Origin: Deltaproteobacteria bacterium
GTDB taxonomy: Bacteria > Myxococcota > Myxococcia > Myxococcales > 40CM-4-68-19
Reading direction: 5' to 3'
NCBI GenBank assembly: GCA_005879315.1
Contig: VBLC01000048.1
Location: forward strand, 17,919 to 81,918
DNA: 64,000 bases
Both the position numbers and the translations under genes were made by a program. A model generated the notes under the pieces. It did no database searches. It saw only the letters and a program-made list of their open reading frames with translations, and was not told where the DNA came from. This document shows positions 30,862 through 40,776 of this stretch, piece after piece. The stretch's first letter is position 1. Every line of letters starts with the position of its first letter.

Positions 30862-31515
30862 ATGGCTGAGACGAAAGACCCCGCACTGCTGCTCGCCGAG
30901 CTGGCCCACGAGCTGCGCCAGCCGCTGACCGGCATCCGCGCCAACGCCGAGCTGCTGCTCGACTCGCATGGCGGCGATGCGACGGTGCGTTCCCGCGCCG
31001 CGGCCATCGTGCAGCAGGTGCAGCGCATCCAGCTCCTGCTGGATCGCGCGCGACGGCCGGGGCCGCCTCCGCCGGGCACGCGCGGCGATCTCAACCAGGC
31101 GGTGGAGGCGGCGTGGTCGCTGCTCGAGGCCGATGCCGCGCGGCAAGGAGCGACGCTCGAGCGAAAGCTCGGCAAGGTGCCCCAGGTCGCTTGCGATCAA
31201 ATCGCGCTCGAGCAGACCTTTGGCAACCTTCTGCGCAACGCGATGGAGGCTCTCGGCAGCAAGGGCGGACGCATCCGCGTCACCACCGCGACCACGGGCG
31301 GAGGCGCCGAGGCCATCGTCGAGGACGAAGGAGCGGGCATCCCTGCCGAGCTGCGCGCGCGCCTCTTCAGCCCCTTCGTCACCGGGCGCGCGTCGGGCAC
31401 CGGCCTCGGCCTCTACATCTGCCGATCCCTCGCCGAGGAGGCCGGGGGAGAGCTCGATCTCCTCGAGGGCGGCCCCGGCGCGCGCTTCCGCCTGCGCCTC
31501 CCTCTCGCCCGCTGA
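30862..31515 (+). CDS. Soluble histidine kinase (HisKA-HATPase only)
   Basis: LAELAHELRQPLTGIRANAELLL; FGNLLRNAMEAL; VEDEGAGIPAELRARLFSPFVTGRASGTGLGLYICRSLAEEAGG; no TM. Confidence 0.88.
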   Translation: MAETKDPALLLAELAHELRQPLTGIRANAELLLDSHGGDATVRSRAAAIVQQVQRIQLLLDRARRPGPPPPGTRGDLNQAVEAAWSLLEADAARQGATLERKLGKVPQVACDQIALEQTFGNLLRNAMEALGSKGGRIRVTTATTGGGAEAIVEDEGAGIPAELRARLFSPFVTGRASGTGLGLYICRSLAEEAGGELDLLEGGPGARFRLRLPLAR

Positions 31516-31602
31516 TGTGCGTGGCGGCATCGAGATGGCGGCGGAAGTGATCCGCGGTGTGGATGAGAGCCTACCCGCGCGGTTGATAAAATTTCACTCA
31601 CG

Positions 31603-34600
31603 TTGGACTCGAAATTGGTCACGCCCGGGCGCATTCAGCGTGCGCGGCGCACGTGGAGTGCGCTCGCTGCGCTCGCTCTTTCCAGCTGCACTTGCGCCCA
31701 GCGCGGCTTGCCGGACCAGCTCTCGCTCGATTCCGTCGAGCCCGCGATCGCAGTCGCGGGTGTGGTCACGCCCTTGCTCTTGCATGGCAGCGGATTCCGG
31801 GCGCCGGTCGTCACCAATCTCGGCGCGAAGAGCGCCAGTGGAGATCCTCTTTTCGTGCGCGTCGGCTCGATCGATCTGGGCAATGCCGTGCTCCACGCCG
31901 ACGGCAGCATCGAGGCAACCCTGCCCGACACGCTCCTGCCCGGCGTGTATGAGGTGTCGATCGCGCTCGGCGCGCGGCAGGCGGCACGCAGCGCGGCCCT
32001 CGAGGTGGTCGCGCCCCTCGAGGTGGCCCTGGCGGCCCCGACCGATCTGGCGAGCGGCGAAGAGCAGTCGTTCTCGATCGCGCTGACCTCGCGCGCGCCT
32101 TCCGTGCAGGTGGCCATCGATTCGCTGAGCGTGACGCCCGGCGGAACGGTCGCGGTGAGCGGGCTGCTCCTGCCCTCCTTCCTCGGAGTCGATCCGATCA
32201 CGGCCTTCGGCAAGATCAGCTCGCTGCGACCTCCGGCTGCGGTCGACACAGCCCTGGCAGTGTCCGTGCGCTGGAGCCTGGGCACTGTCAGCGGCACGGT
32301 GCAGGTCTCCTCCACGCTGCACGCCTTCGCGCCTCCCCTGATGGCCGCCGGCATCGAGGCGCCCGCCGAGATCGAGCTGGGCGCTCAGCAGGCCATGACC
32401 GCGCAGCTGCTGGCGCCTGCCTGGGTCGATCTGGGGCACGTCACCGTCAACGTCAGCGCCGGCGGAGGCGCGGCGCTGGCCGCGAATGTCTCTCTTTCGG
32501 GCGCCGTGCTGCCGGCTGGCCTGGCCCTGCCCCTGCTCGGCCTGGTGCAAGGAATTGCGGCGGGGCCTGGATGGCTGCAGCTGGACGCAACCGCTCTCGC
32601 CGCGCGCGGCGACGCGCCAGCGGCGCTCTCGGTGCGGCGCGCGCTGACGGTGCGAAGCGGGCCTGCTCCGGCGCTCGCCTCTCTGGCATTGCCGGGAGTG
32701 GTGGAAGTGGGCCTGCCGGTCGCGGTCACGGTCCAGGCGCGCAACGACGGCGACGTCGACCTCTCGGGAGCGCAGCTCAGCGTCTCGGCCACGGGAGGAA
32801 GCGTCACGCCTTCGCTGGTGCAGCTCGCCATCGCGGCGGGGACCAGCTCGACGCAGACGCTGACGGTCGTTCCGCAGACCGCCGGAACCGCGGTGCAGCT
32901 GACCGTCAATCTCTCCGGCGCGAGCGCGCTCTCCGGCCGCACCTTCGCGGCGCAGTCCGCGTCGGCGTCGTCGGGTGCGGCGCGGCGGCCGCCGGCACTC
33001 TCGATCACCGGTACACCGGCGCAATCGCGCACGTCGGTGGGGCAGAGGATTTCCCTCGCCGTGCAGATCTCCAACGCCGGCGACGTGGACGTTCCCTCGG
33101 CGGTTCTCTCCATCTCGGCCGGCGGCTCGGGCTCCGTGATCGACAGCTCGGGCAATGCCGCGGCCGCGGTGCAGCTGCCGCCGGCCTCGGTTCCGGCGGG
33201 CGGTTCGGTCACGCTCTCCGCGGTCGTGCTGGGAGTTACGGCGGCGCCCGCGACCTTTGCGCTTTCGGTGGCGGGCACCGATCCGGTGTCGAGCGCAAAC
33301 GTGACGGCGTCGGGGGCGGCATCGTTCGATGTTCAGGCCGGCCCCTCCCTCTCGGTGACCCTGTCCGGGCCAGCGCGGCTGGTGACCGGCCAGTCGGCGA
33401 CGCTGGATGCGATGGTGAGCAACAGCGGCGGGGCCGACGCGGTCTCGGTCGCTCCCGCCGCGCAGGTCTCGGGGCCCATCGGCGCAGGGTCGCCGACGCC
33501 GTCCTCGCTGGCCCGGCTCACCGCGGGGACCTCGACGCATTTCTCCATCCCCGTGTTCGCTGGCTCGACCTCGGGAGCCGCATCGATCTCCGTCGTCGCC
33601 TCGGGACAAGACGGCAACGGCGCGGGGCCGGTGTCGGCGTCGGGCACCTTCAATATTGCCGTGCAGGATCCGCCGCGCCTCACCGCCTCGTTCCCGACCG
33701 CCCTGCCCGCCACCGCGACGGAAAATCAGGTCCTGCCGTCGATCATGCTCCACCTCGTCGCTGCCGGCGCGCCTTCGGCTGACGCGAGGCTGGCGGCGCT
33801 CCCTACGCTTTCTCTCTCGGGAAACGGGACCGCGGTGGCCCAAGCGCCCTGCCCTACGTTGCCCTGCGCACTCGCTGCGGGGTCGACGATGGACATCCCC
33901 GTGCAGATCACCGCAGGCACCGCCGGCAACCTCCAGGTCACCGCCTCCTTTGCGGGAGCGCTGGTCGATGCCGACCAGGGATCGGCCGTCGCGGTCTCCG
34001 CCGTCTCCACTACCGTCGTGCAAGTGCAGACCGCCGGCGCGCTCGCCGTCCAGGCGCAGGTCCCTCAGCTGACCGAAGGGTTCAGCGCGACGATCACGGT
34101 CGTCGTCTCCAACACGGGAGGGGCAGAGGTCAGCGCGCTCGCCCTTTCCGCGCTCGACGTCACCGACGGCGCCGGCTTATCTGTTGCGCACAGCACCGGA
34201 ACCCTGCCGGTCACGGCGCTGGCTGGCGGGGCGAACGCTTCCTTCACCTTCACGGTCACGCCCCAGACGGGCGCCGGGACGTTGAACGTCCATGTGCGCA
34301 TCGATGGCACGGAGACCAACACCGGGGCGGTGCGCACCGGCCAGACGACCTCGTCGACGCCGGTGCTGACTCCCGGCGGTCTGGTGGTCGATCTGCGCGG
34401 AGTGCCGGCGACGGCGTCGGTGGGACAGGCGATCAGCCTGCAAGTCCCGGTGACGAACACCGGGCAGACCACCGTCACCGGAGTGACGGCTTCGCTCACC
34501 CAGCGCGGCGCCGTCGGGGATGGAACGGTCACCATCACCGGCCCCGCCCAGGCGGCGCAGGACCTGGTCGCGGGTGCATCGGCGACGTTCACCTTCCAGA

Positions 34601-37600
34601 TCACGGTGACAGCGGCGGGGCCGGTGCATCTGACCGCGAGCGCATCGGGCACAGTCGGCGGCGGGCCGGCGACCGTCAAGCCTGCCTCGGCGGACATGAC
34701 GGCGCAGGCGCCGGCCCAGCTGACCGCCACCTTCACCACCGACCGGACGGCCGTGAGCGTCGGTCAGACGTTGCGCCTGACGCTCACCGTGCAGAACACC
34801 GGCGGCGCGGATGCCAACAACGTCACGGCCGCGACACCCACCGTCGCCTCTGGCGCGACGGCCACCACCGCGGCGATCACCGCCATTGCCGCAGGTCCCG
34901 TGACCCTGCTGCACGCCGGGGCGAGCGCATCGTTCAGCTGGACCACCTCGGGGACCTCGGCAGGCCAGGTCTCCTTCGTTTCGAGTGCGCAAGGCACGGA
35001 CGCGAACGACAGCAGCAAGACTCCCTCGACGGGCAGCGTGACCAGCGCCACCGTGCAGGTACAGAACCCAGGACAGCTCACGCTGTCGGCGGCGGCCAGC
35101 CCTGCGCGCGTGTCGGCCGGACTGCAGCGGGCCACGCTCACGCTGACCGCGGCGAATCCCGGCGGCGCGGACGTGACCCTCAACGCGCTGACGGCGCCAG
35201 TGGCGCTGACCTCGGGAAGCGCAGCGGTGACGACTGCGACGCCGCCGGCCTCGGCGGCTGGTGTGGTGCTCCATTCCGGGAATACGCGCGATTTCGTCTG
35301 GACCTTCGACGCCTCGGGCAGCGGCACGGTCTCGTGGCAAGCATCCGCGAGCGCCACCGAATCGAACACGGGCGGGACGCTCTCCCCGGCGCCGGCGAAC
35401 ACGTCGTCGATCGTCATCGAGGCGCCAGCAGGGCTCTCGCTCTCGCTCGTGGCATCGCCCGCGCGCGTCTCGGCCGGACTGCAGCGCGTGCAGCTCACCT
35501 TGACCGCCAAGAATCCCGGCGGCGCAGGCCTGCGGCTCGACGCCCTGCCGGCGCCGACCGTGGCAGTCACCGGAACGGCTGCGGCCACGGTGGCGACCTC
35601 GCCTCCGCCTGCCGGAGGCACGGTGCTGGCAGGAGGGTCGACGCAAACCTTCCAGTGGACGTACGACGTCTCGGGCAGCGGCATGCTGACCTTCTCCGCC
35701 GGAGCGAGCGGCACCGATGCCGACAGCGGCACAGCCGTTCAACCTGCCGCCGTCACGGCGCCCACGGTCCAGGTGCAAGCCCCCGGCGCGCTCTCGGCGA
35801 CGGCTTCGGCAATGCCGGCGCGCGTGTCGGCCGGGCTCCAGCAGGTGTCGCTCGTGCTCACGTTGCAGAACAGCGGCGGCGCGGGCGTGAAGCTCGACGT
35901 GCTGCCGGCGCCCACGGTGACCTCGACGGGAACCGCCGCGGCCTCGGTCTCTTCGTCACCCCCTTCGCCGGCCGGCGACATCCTCGCCGGCGGCGCGACG
36001 CGGACTTTCACCTGGGTCTGGAACGTCTCGGGCAGCGGCACGCTCACCTTCTCCGTCTCGGCCTCGGGCACGGACGTCAACGCGAGCACGGCCGTGGGCC
36101 CCACTTCCGCCGCGAGCCAGGCCGTCACCGTGCAGGCGCCGGGAGCGCTCTCCGTCTCCGTCTCCGTCTCGCCCGCCAGCGCGTCGGCGGGACAGAACAC
36201 CGTCTCCTTCACGCTGCTCGCGCGCAACACCGGCGGGGCCGACGTGAAGCTCGACGCCCTGCCCTCACCGACGGTCGCTTCCACCGGCACGGCGGCCGCG
36301 AGCGTCTCGAGCGCGCCTGCCTCGGCCGCCGGGACCGTGCTTGCCGGCGGCGCGAGCATGAGCTTCGTCTGGAACTACATCGTGTCGGGCAGCGGCACGC
36401 TCACCTTCACTGGCTCGGCCTCAGGAGTGGAGGCGAACACGCAGGGCGCGCTCGCTCCCGCGCCGGTCACTTCCTCGCCGGTCTCCGTGCAGCAGCCGGG
36501 CGCGCTCTCGCTCTCGGCCAGCGCCAGCCCGAGCCAGGTCTCGGCCGGCCTGCAGCAGGTGCAGCTCGTGCTTTCGGCGCAGAACACTGGCCAGGCTGAT
36601 GTCGTGCTCGACGCGCTGCCGCTCCCGACAGTGACGGCGATCGGCACCGCCTCGGCGAACGTCGCATCTTCCCCGCCGGCGACCGCAGGCACCGTCATCC
36701 CGGGTGGCGTGACGAAGACCTTCACCTGGACCTGGAACACGGGCGGCTCCGGCACGATCAGCTTTGCCGCTTCGGCCAGCGGACATGACGGCAACAGCAA
36801 CAACGCGATCGCGCCGCCGGGGGCGACGGCCGGTCCGGTCACGGTGCAGACCTCGGGAGCGCTCTCGCTCTCCATCGCCGCCAGCCCGACGCAGGTCTCG
36901 GCAGGGCTGCAGCAAGTCTCGCTGACGCTCTCGGCGACCAACACCGGCGGCGCCTCGGTCATCCTCGATGCGCTGGCGCAGCCTACCGTGGCAGTCACCG
37001 GAAGCGCGCTGGCCACGCTCGTCTCCTCGCCGGCCTCGCCCGCCGGCACTGCGCTGACCGGCGGCACGACACAGTCGTTCGTCTGGACCTACTCCGTTTC
37101 CGGCACTGGAACGCTCGCCTTCACCGCCAAAGCGAGCGGCAAGGAAGCGAACACCGGCAATGCCATCGCGCCCACGCCGGTCGTCTCGCCCACCGTGACG
37201 GTGCAGGCGCCGGCTGCGCTCGCGCTCTCGGCCTCGGCGACGCCGGCGCAGGTTTCGGCCGGGCTGCAGAAGGTCTCGCTGGCCTTGACGGCGAGCAATT
37301 CCGGCGGCGCCTCGGTGAAACTGGACGCGCTCGCCTCGCCGATCGTCACGACGACCGGAACGGCGGCAGCTTCGCTCGCGTCTTCTCCTGCGTCGCCTGC
37401 CGGGACATTGCTCGCGGGCGGAGCGTCGACGACCTTTACCTGGCAGTACGACGTCTCGGGCAGCGGGACGCTTTCCTTCTCCGCGAAGGCGAGCGGCGTC
37501 GACGCCAACAGCAGCACGGTGCTGGCGCCTTCCCCCGCGACGGCCGGACCGGCCACTGTCCAGCAGCCCGCGCAGCTGACGCTCTCGGCGTCGCTCAATC

Positions 37601-40113
37601 TCACGATTCTCTCCGCCGGCTTGCAGCAGCTGCAGCTCACCTTGCAGGCGAACAACCCTGGCGAGGCCGGGGTGGTGCTCAACGCGCTGCCAGCCCCTGC
37701 CATCACGCCGACCGGGACCGCCGGCGCAGCCGTTGCCTCCAGTCCTCCCTCCGCTGCTGGAACCACTCTCGCGGGTGGCGCGACGAAATCGTTCGTCTGG
37801 ACGTACTCGGTTTCGGGGAGCGGCTCGCTCTCGATCTCCGCCTCGGCTTCCGGCACCGATGCGAATGCCGGAAACACCCTTGCCCCCGCCGCCGCGAACG
37901 CCGGAACGGCCACCGTGCAGAAGCCGGCCAGCCTCACCGTCGCCTCGGTCACCGCGTCGCCTTCGCTGGCCCATCTCGGCGACGCCATCGACGTCGCGGT
38001 AGCCGTGCGCAACGATGGTGAAGCGCCCGCCATGCAGGTGGCGCTCTCCGGCACCTCCGCAAGCGCAACCGCGACGCAGGGCGCCGCGCCCGCGGCGGTC
38101 GCGCAGCTCGCCGGCGGGGCCAGCACCGTCTTCCACATTCCCTACACGGCGCAGTCGGAAGGAACTTTCACCGCGACCAGCGGCGCGACAGGCACCGAGG
38201 GCAACGCTGGCACGTCGCTCACCGCCGCCGCCGTGACTTCTGCCTCGATCAACATCACCGCCATCCAGGTGGCCATCACCTTCCCCGACAACCGGGCGAC
38301 GCTGCAGGGCGGCGGCTCGCTCAGCGCCGTCGCCAGCGCCTGGAACACCGCGGGGGCGAACATCACACAGCTCTCGCTCTCCGCGACCGGGCCGGCGAGC
38401 GTCGCGGCGCCTTCGAGCGTCTCGGGATCGCGGCCGACCGTCGGCGCGACCTTCTCCGTCTCTGCGAACTCGGGCGCCGCGGCCGGCAGCACCATCACGC
38501 TGGTGGCGAGCGCGACCGATGGGGCCGGAACGCAGGTCTCCTCGACACCGGTGACGGTGACCATCGGCCCGGCCAAGGCGCTGGCGCTCTCCTGCCGGCC
38601 GCAGCCGGTCTCCATCGCCCAGGGACAATCGAGCGAGGCGCGGCTGCAGGCGCAGATGAGCGATGGAACCCTCCAGGACGCGACGCTGTCGGCGACCTGG
38701 TCTTCGTCGTCGACGGCGGTGGCCACCGTCGCGACAGGCGTCGTGAAAGGCGCTGCGGCGGGAGACGCGACGGTCACCGGCACTTTCGGCGGGCTCTCCG
38801 CGAGCTGCCCCGTGCATGTCGCAGCGGCGCCGCCCGTCTACGCCATGATCCCCGCCGATCCGTTCCTGCTCGGCATCACTGGGCAGCTGCATCTGCGCTT
38901 CGTCCAGACGGGCCTGACAGGACGGCCGAACAGCGACGTCACCGGCGTCGTCAACTGGAGCACGAGCAATGCCTCGGTCGCGACCGTGAGCAGCGGACTG
39001 GTCACGGGTGCGGCCGCCGGCACCGCGACCATCACCGCCTGCACCGCGACCAACAACTGCGCAAGCTCGCTCGCCGTCGTGGGAAGCTCGCTCGACATCC
39101 CCGGCACGCTCACCTATCAGCGCTACGCCATCGGCAATTCGCAGACCTTCACCTCGCTGCGGCTGCGATCCGGCATCGTGACTTATCTTACCGATGTGGG
39201 CTACCCGCTCACGCTCAAGGTGACCTCCTTCCGGCTCGACTCGGGAGCCTCGCTGGTCGGAGACGGCAGCAGCGCACCCGGCGCCGTCTCCAACGGCAGC
39301 ATCACGACGACCGGCGAAGGCGGCGATGGTGCGCCCGCCGCGGGCGGCGGCGGAGGCGGCGGCGGCAGTGGCAGCAACTTCTGCACCAACGCCAACTGCG
39401 GAGGCCGCGGCGCGACCCCTGGCGACACTCCCAGCTGCGGTTTGAACAGCACCTGCGGCGGCGGAAACGGCCAGGCCGCAGCCGGCGGTCAGGGCGCTCC
39501 ACAAGGCGGGCTTCTTGGTCTTCTCGGGCCGCCAATTGGGGAGGCCGGCGGAGGCGGCGGCGACGGCGGCAAGGGCGGCCGCGGAGGGGACGTGAGCGCC
39601 GGCAGCTTCGCCAGCAACGGCGGTGGCCTCGGCGTGCTCGACGGCAAGACCGGCGGCGACGGCGGCGGTGGCGGCAACGCGGGCAGCGGCAGCGGACCCG
39701 CCGGCGGAGGCGGCGGCGGTGGAGGCGCCATCCTCTTCAGCGGCAATGCCTCCGCCTCGATCCGCATCGACGGCTTGATCTCTCTCGAGGGCGGCGGCGG
39801 CGGCATGATCCGCTCCGCCAACGGCGGCCCGGGCGGCGCCGGGTCCGGCGGATCCTTCTTCATCGACGCGAGCTCCGGCCAGGTGACGGGGACCGGCACG
39901 ATCTCGGTGCGCGGCGGGCCCGGCGGCAGCGGAGCATCGACGGGGACCTGCGGCGGAGGCGGCGGTGGAGGCGGCGGGATGATCCAGATCACCGCTCCTG
40001 TAGCGGGACCGAGTCTGGCCACGCTGGTCGAAGGCGGCCCCGGCGGCGGGGCTTGCGGCGGAGGCGGCCAGGCAGGTGAGGCCGGCGGCACAGGACAGCT
40101 GAAACGGCCCTGA
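31603..40113 (+). CDS. Giant (2836 aa) lipoprotein: CARDB/DUF11-like tandem repeats, Big_2-like modules and Gly-rich C-terminus
   Basis: TTG start; lipobox-like LALSSC; tandem VSAGLQ...TLTxxNxGGAxVxLDALPxPTV units; WSTSNASVATVSSGLVTGAAAGTATITA (Big_2-like). Confidence 0.85.
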   Translation: MDSKLVTPGRIQRARRTWSALAALALSSCTCAQRGLPDQLSLDSVEPAIAVAGVVTPLLLHGSGFRAPVVTNLGAKSASGDPLFVRVGSIDLGNAVLHADGSIEATLPDTLLPGVYEVSIALGARQAARSAALEVVAPLEVALAAPTDLASGEEQSFSIALTSRAPSVQVAIDSLSVTPGGTVAVSGLLLPSFLGVDPITAFGKISSLRPPAAVDTALAVSVRWSLGTVSGTVQVSSTLHAFAPPLMAAGIEAPAEIELGAQQAMTAQLLAPAWVDLGHVTVNVSAGGGAALAANVSLSGAVLPAGLALPLLGLVQGIAAGPGWLQLDATALAARGDAPAALSVRRALTVRSGPAPALASLALPGVVEVGLPVAVTVQARNDGDVDLSGAQLSVSATGGSVTPSLVQLAIAAGTSSTQTLTVVPQTAGTAVQLTVNLSGASALSGRTFAAQSASASSGAARRPPALSITGTPAQSRTSVGQRISLAVQISNAGDVDVPSAVLSISAGGSGSVIDSSGNAAAAVQLPPASVPAGGSVTLSAVVLGVTAAPATFALSVAGTDPVSSANVTASGAASFDVQAGPSLSVTLSGPARLVTGQSATLDAMVSNSGGADAVSVAPAAQVSGPIGAGSPTPSSLARLTAGTSTHFSIPVFAGSTSGAASISVVASGQDGNGAGPVSASGTFNIAVQDPPRLTASFPTALPATATENQVLPSIMLHLVAAGAPSADARLAALPTLSLSGNGTAVAQAPCPTLPCALAAGSTMDIPVQITAGTAGNLQVTASFAGALVDADQGSAVAVSAVSTTVVQVQTAGALAVQAQVPQLTEGFSATITVVVSNTGGAEVSALALSALDVTDGAGLSVAHSTGTLPVTALAGGANASFTFTVTPQTGAGTLNVHVRIDGTETNTGAVRTGQTTSSTPVLTPGGLVVDLRGVPATASVGQAISLQVPVTNTGQTTVTGVTASLTQRGAVGDGTVTITGPAQAAQDLVAGASATFTFQITVTAAGPVHLTASASGTVGGGPATVKPASADMTAQAPAQLTATFTTDRTAVSVGQTLRLTLTVQNTGGADANNVTAATPTVASGATATTAAITAIAAGPVTLLHAGASASFSWTTSGTSAGQVSFVSSAQGTDANDSSKTPSTGSVTSATVQVQNPGQLTLSAAASPARVSAGLQRATLTLTAANPGGADVTLNALTAPVALTSGSAAVTTATPPASAAGVVLHSGNTRDFVWTFDASGSGTVSWQASASATESNTGGTLSPAPANTSSIVIEAPAGLSLSLVASPARVSAGLQRVQLTLTAKNPGGAGLRLDALPAPTVAVTGTAAATVATSPPPAGGTVLAGGSTQTFQWTYDVSGSGMLTFSAGASGTDADSGTAVQPAAVTAPTVQVQAPGALSATASAMPARVSAGLQQVSLVLTLQNSGGAGVKLDVLPAPTVTSTGTAAASVSSSPPSPAGDILAGGATRTFTWVWNVSGSGTLTFSVSASGTDVNASTAVGPTSAASQAVTVQAPGALSVSVSVSPASASAGQNTVSFTLLARNTGGADVKLDALPSPTVASTGTAAASVSSAPASAAGTVLAGGASMSFVWNYIVSGSGTLTFTGSASGVEANTQGALAPAPVTSSPVSVQQPGALSLSASASPSQVSAGLQQVQLVLSAQNTGQADVVLDALPLPTVTAIGTASANVASSPPATAGTVIPGGVTKTFTWTWNTGGSGTISFAASASGHDGNSNNAIAPPGATAGPVTVQTSGALSLSIAASPTQVSAGLQQVSLTLSATNTGGASVILDALAQPTVAVTGSALATLVSSPASPAGTALTGGTTQSFVWTYSVSGTGTLAFTAKASGKEANTGNAIAPTPVVSPTVTVQAPAALALSASATPAQVSAGLQKVSLALTASNSGGASVKLDALASPIVTTTGTAAASLASSPASPAGTLLAGGASTTFTWQYDVSGSGTLSFSAKASGVDANSSTVLAPSPATAGPATVQQPAQLTLSASLNLTILSAGLQQLQLTLQANNPGEAGVVLNALPAPAITPTGTAGAAVASSPPSAAGTTLAGGATKSFVWTYSVSGSGSLSISASASGTDANAGNTLAPAAANAGTATVQKPASLTVASVTASPSLAHLGDAIDVAVAVRNDGEAPAMQVALSGTSASATATQGAAPAAVAQLAGGASTVFHIPYTAQSEGTFTATSGATGTEGNAGTSLTAAAVTSASINITAIQVAITFPDNRATLQGGGSLSAVASAWNTAGANITQLSLSATGPASVAAPSSVSGSRPTVGATFSVSANSGAAAGSTITLVASATDGAGTQVSSTPVTVTIGPAKALALSCRPQPVSIAQGQSSEARLQAQMSDGTLQDATLSATWSSSSTAVATVATGVVKGAAAGDATVTGTFGGLSASCPVHVAAAPPVYAMIPADPFLLGITGQLHLRFVQTGLTGRPNSDVTGVVNWSTSNASVATVSSGLVTGAAAGTATITACTATNNCASSLAVVGSSLDIPGTLTYQRYAIGNSQTFTSLRLRSGIVTYLTDVGYPLTLKVTSFRLDSGASLVGDGSSAPGAVSNGSITTTGEGGDGAPAAGGGGGGGGSGSNFCTNANCGGRGATPGDTPSCGLNSTCGGGNGQAAAGGQGAPQGGLLGLLGPPIGEAGGGGGDGGKGGRGGDVSAGSFASNGGGLGVLDGKTGGDGGGGGNAGSGSGPAGGGGGGGGAILFSGNASASIRIDGLISLEGGGGGMIRSANGGPGGAGSGGSFFIDASSGQVTGTGTISVRGGPGGSGASTGTCGGGGGGGGGMIQITAPVAGPSLATLVEGGPGGGACGGGGQAGEAGGTGQLKRP
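34753..37965 (+). repeat. Nine in-frame tandem units, exact 357-bp (119-codon) period
   Basis: Equivalent anchor codons at 34753, 35110, 35467, 35824, 36181, 36538, 36895, 37252, 37609 (all 357 apart); a diverged next anchor at 37966. Confidence 0.9.
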
Positions 40114-40125
40114 AAAAGTTGGATA

Positions 40126-40776
40126 GTGATGGCCATGGTCGGCTCAGCGAACACAGGCAGCCACGGACACCGGGGCCACGATCATCATGGCAACCCCGAC
40201 GACCTCCGGGCTTACATCGAGAAGATGGAATCGCCGGGACGCGATGAGTGGCAAAAGCCCGCCGAGGTCCTCGCGGCTCTGGCCGTCAAACAGGGCGATG
40301 TCGTCTGCGACATCGGCGCCGGGCCGGGGTACTTCGCGCTGAAGCTCGCTCGTGCGGTCGGGGACAAGGGCGCCGTCTTCGCGGTGGACGTCGAGCCACG
40401 CATGCTCGAGGTGCTCCGCGAGCGCATCGAGAAGAGCGGGCAGCGCAACGTGATGCCCGTGCTGGCGCTCGACGACGACCCGCTCTTGCCACCCGCCTCC
40501 TGCGACCTGGTGCTGATCGCCGATACCTTCCATCATTTTCCCGTCGGCGCGGCGTACCTCGAGCGCGCAGCGCGCTCGCTGCGCAAGGGCGGCCGCATCG
40601 CCGGCATCGATTTCCACAAGCGGGAGCTGCCGGTGGGCCCTCCGCCCAAGCACAAGGTCTCCCGCGAGGAGTTCCTCGAGCACGCCGCGCTCGCCGGACT
40701 CGAGCTGCGGGCGGAGCATCACTTCCTGCCCTACCAGTACTTCCTGGTGTTCGAGCCGCGTCAGCGGGCTCCGTAG
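40126..40776 (+). CDS. Class I SAM-dependent methyltransferase with His-rich N-terminus
   Basis: VCDIGAGPGYFALKLARAVG, AVDVEPRML; N-term HGHRGHDHHG. Confidence 0.88.
   Translation: MMAMVGSANTGSHGHRGHDHHGNPDDLRAYIEKMESPGRDEWQKPAEVLAALAVKQGDVVCDIGAGPGYFALKLARAVGDKGAVFAVDVEPRMLEVLRERIEKSGQRNVMPVLALDDDPLLPPASCDLVLIADTFHHFPVGAAYLERAARSLRKGGRIAGIDFHKRELPVGPPPKHKVSREEFLEHAALAGLELRAEHHFLPYQYFLVFEPRQRAP

Noticed and set aside
36421-39504. 1027-aa minus-strand ORF antisense to the giant repeat protein
   Set aside because: Low-complexity Arg/Gly/Ala translation mirrors GC-rich repeat coding on the opposite strand; no domain motifs or plausible start. Same reasoning for the other long antisense ORFs (e.g. 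31594-34023, 34177-35778, 6531-8483, 28784-30886).
40126-40170. His-rich HGHRGHDHHG leader of the methyltransferase as a novel metal-sensing feature
   Set aside because: Similar His-rich N-termini occur in related class I methyltransferases; nothing else here supports metal regulation.
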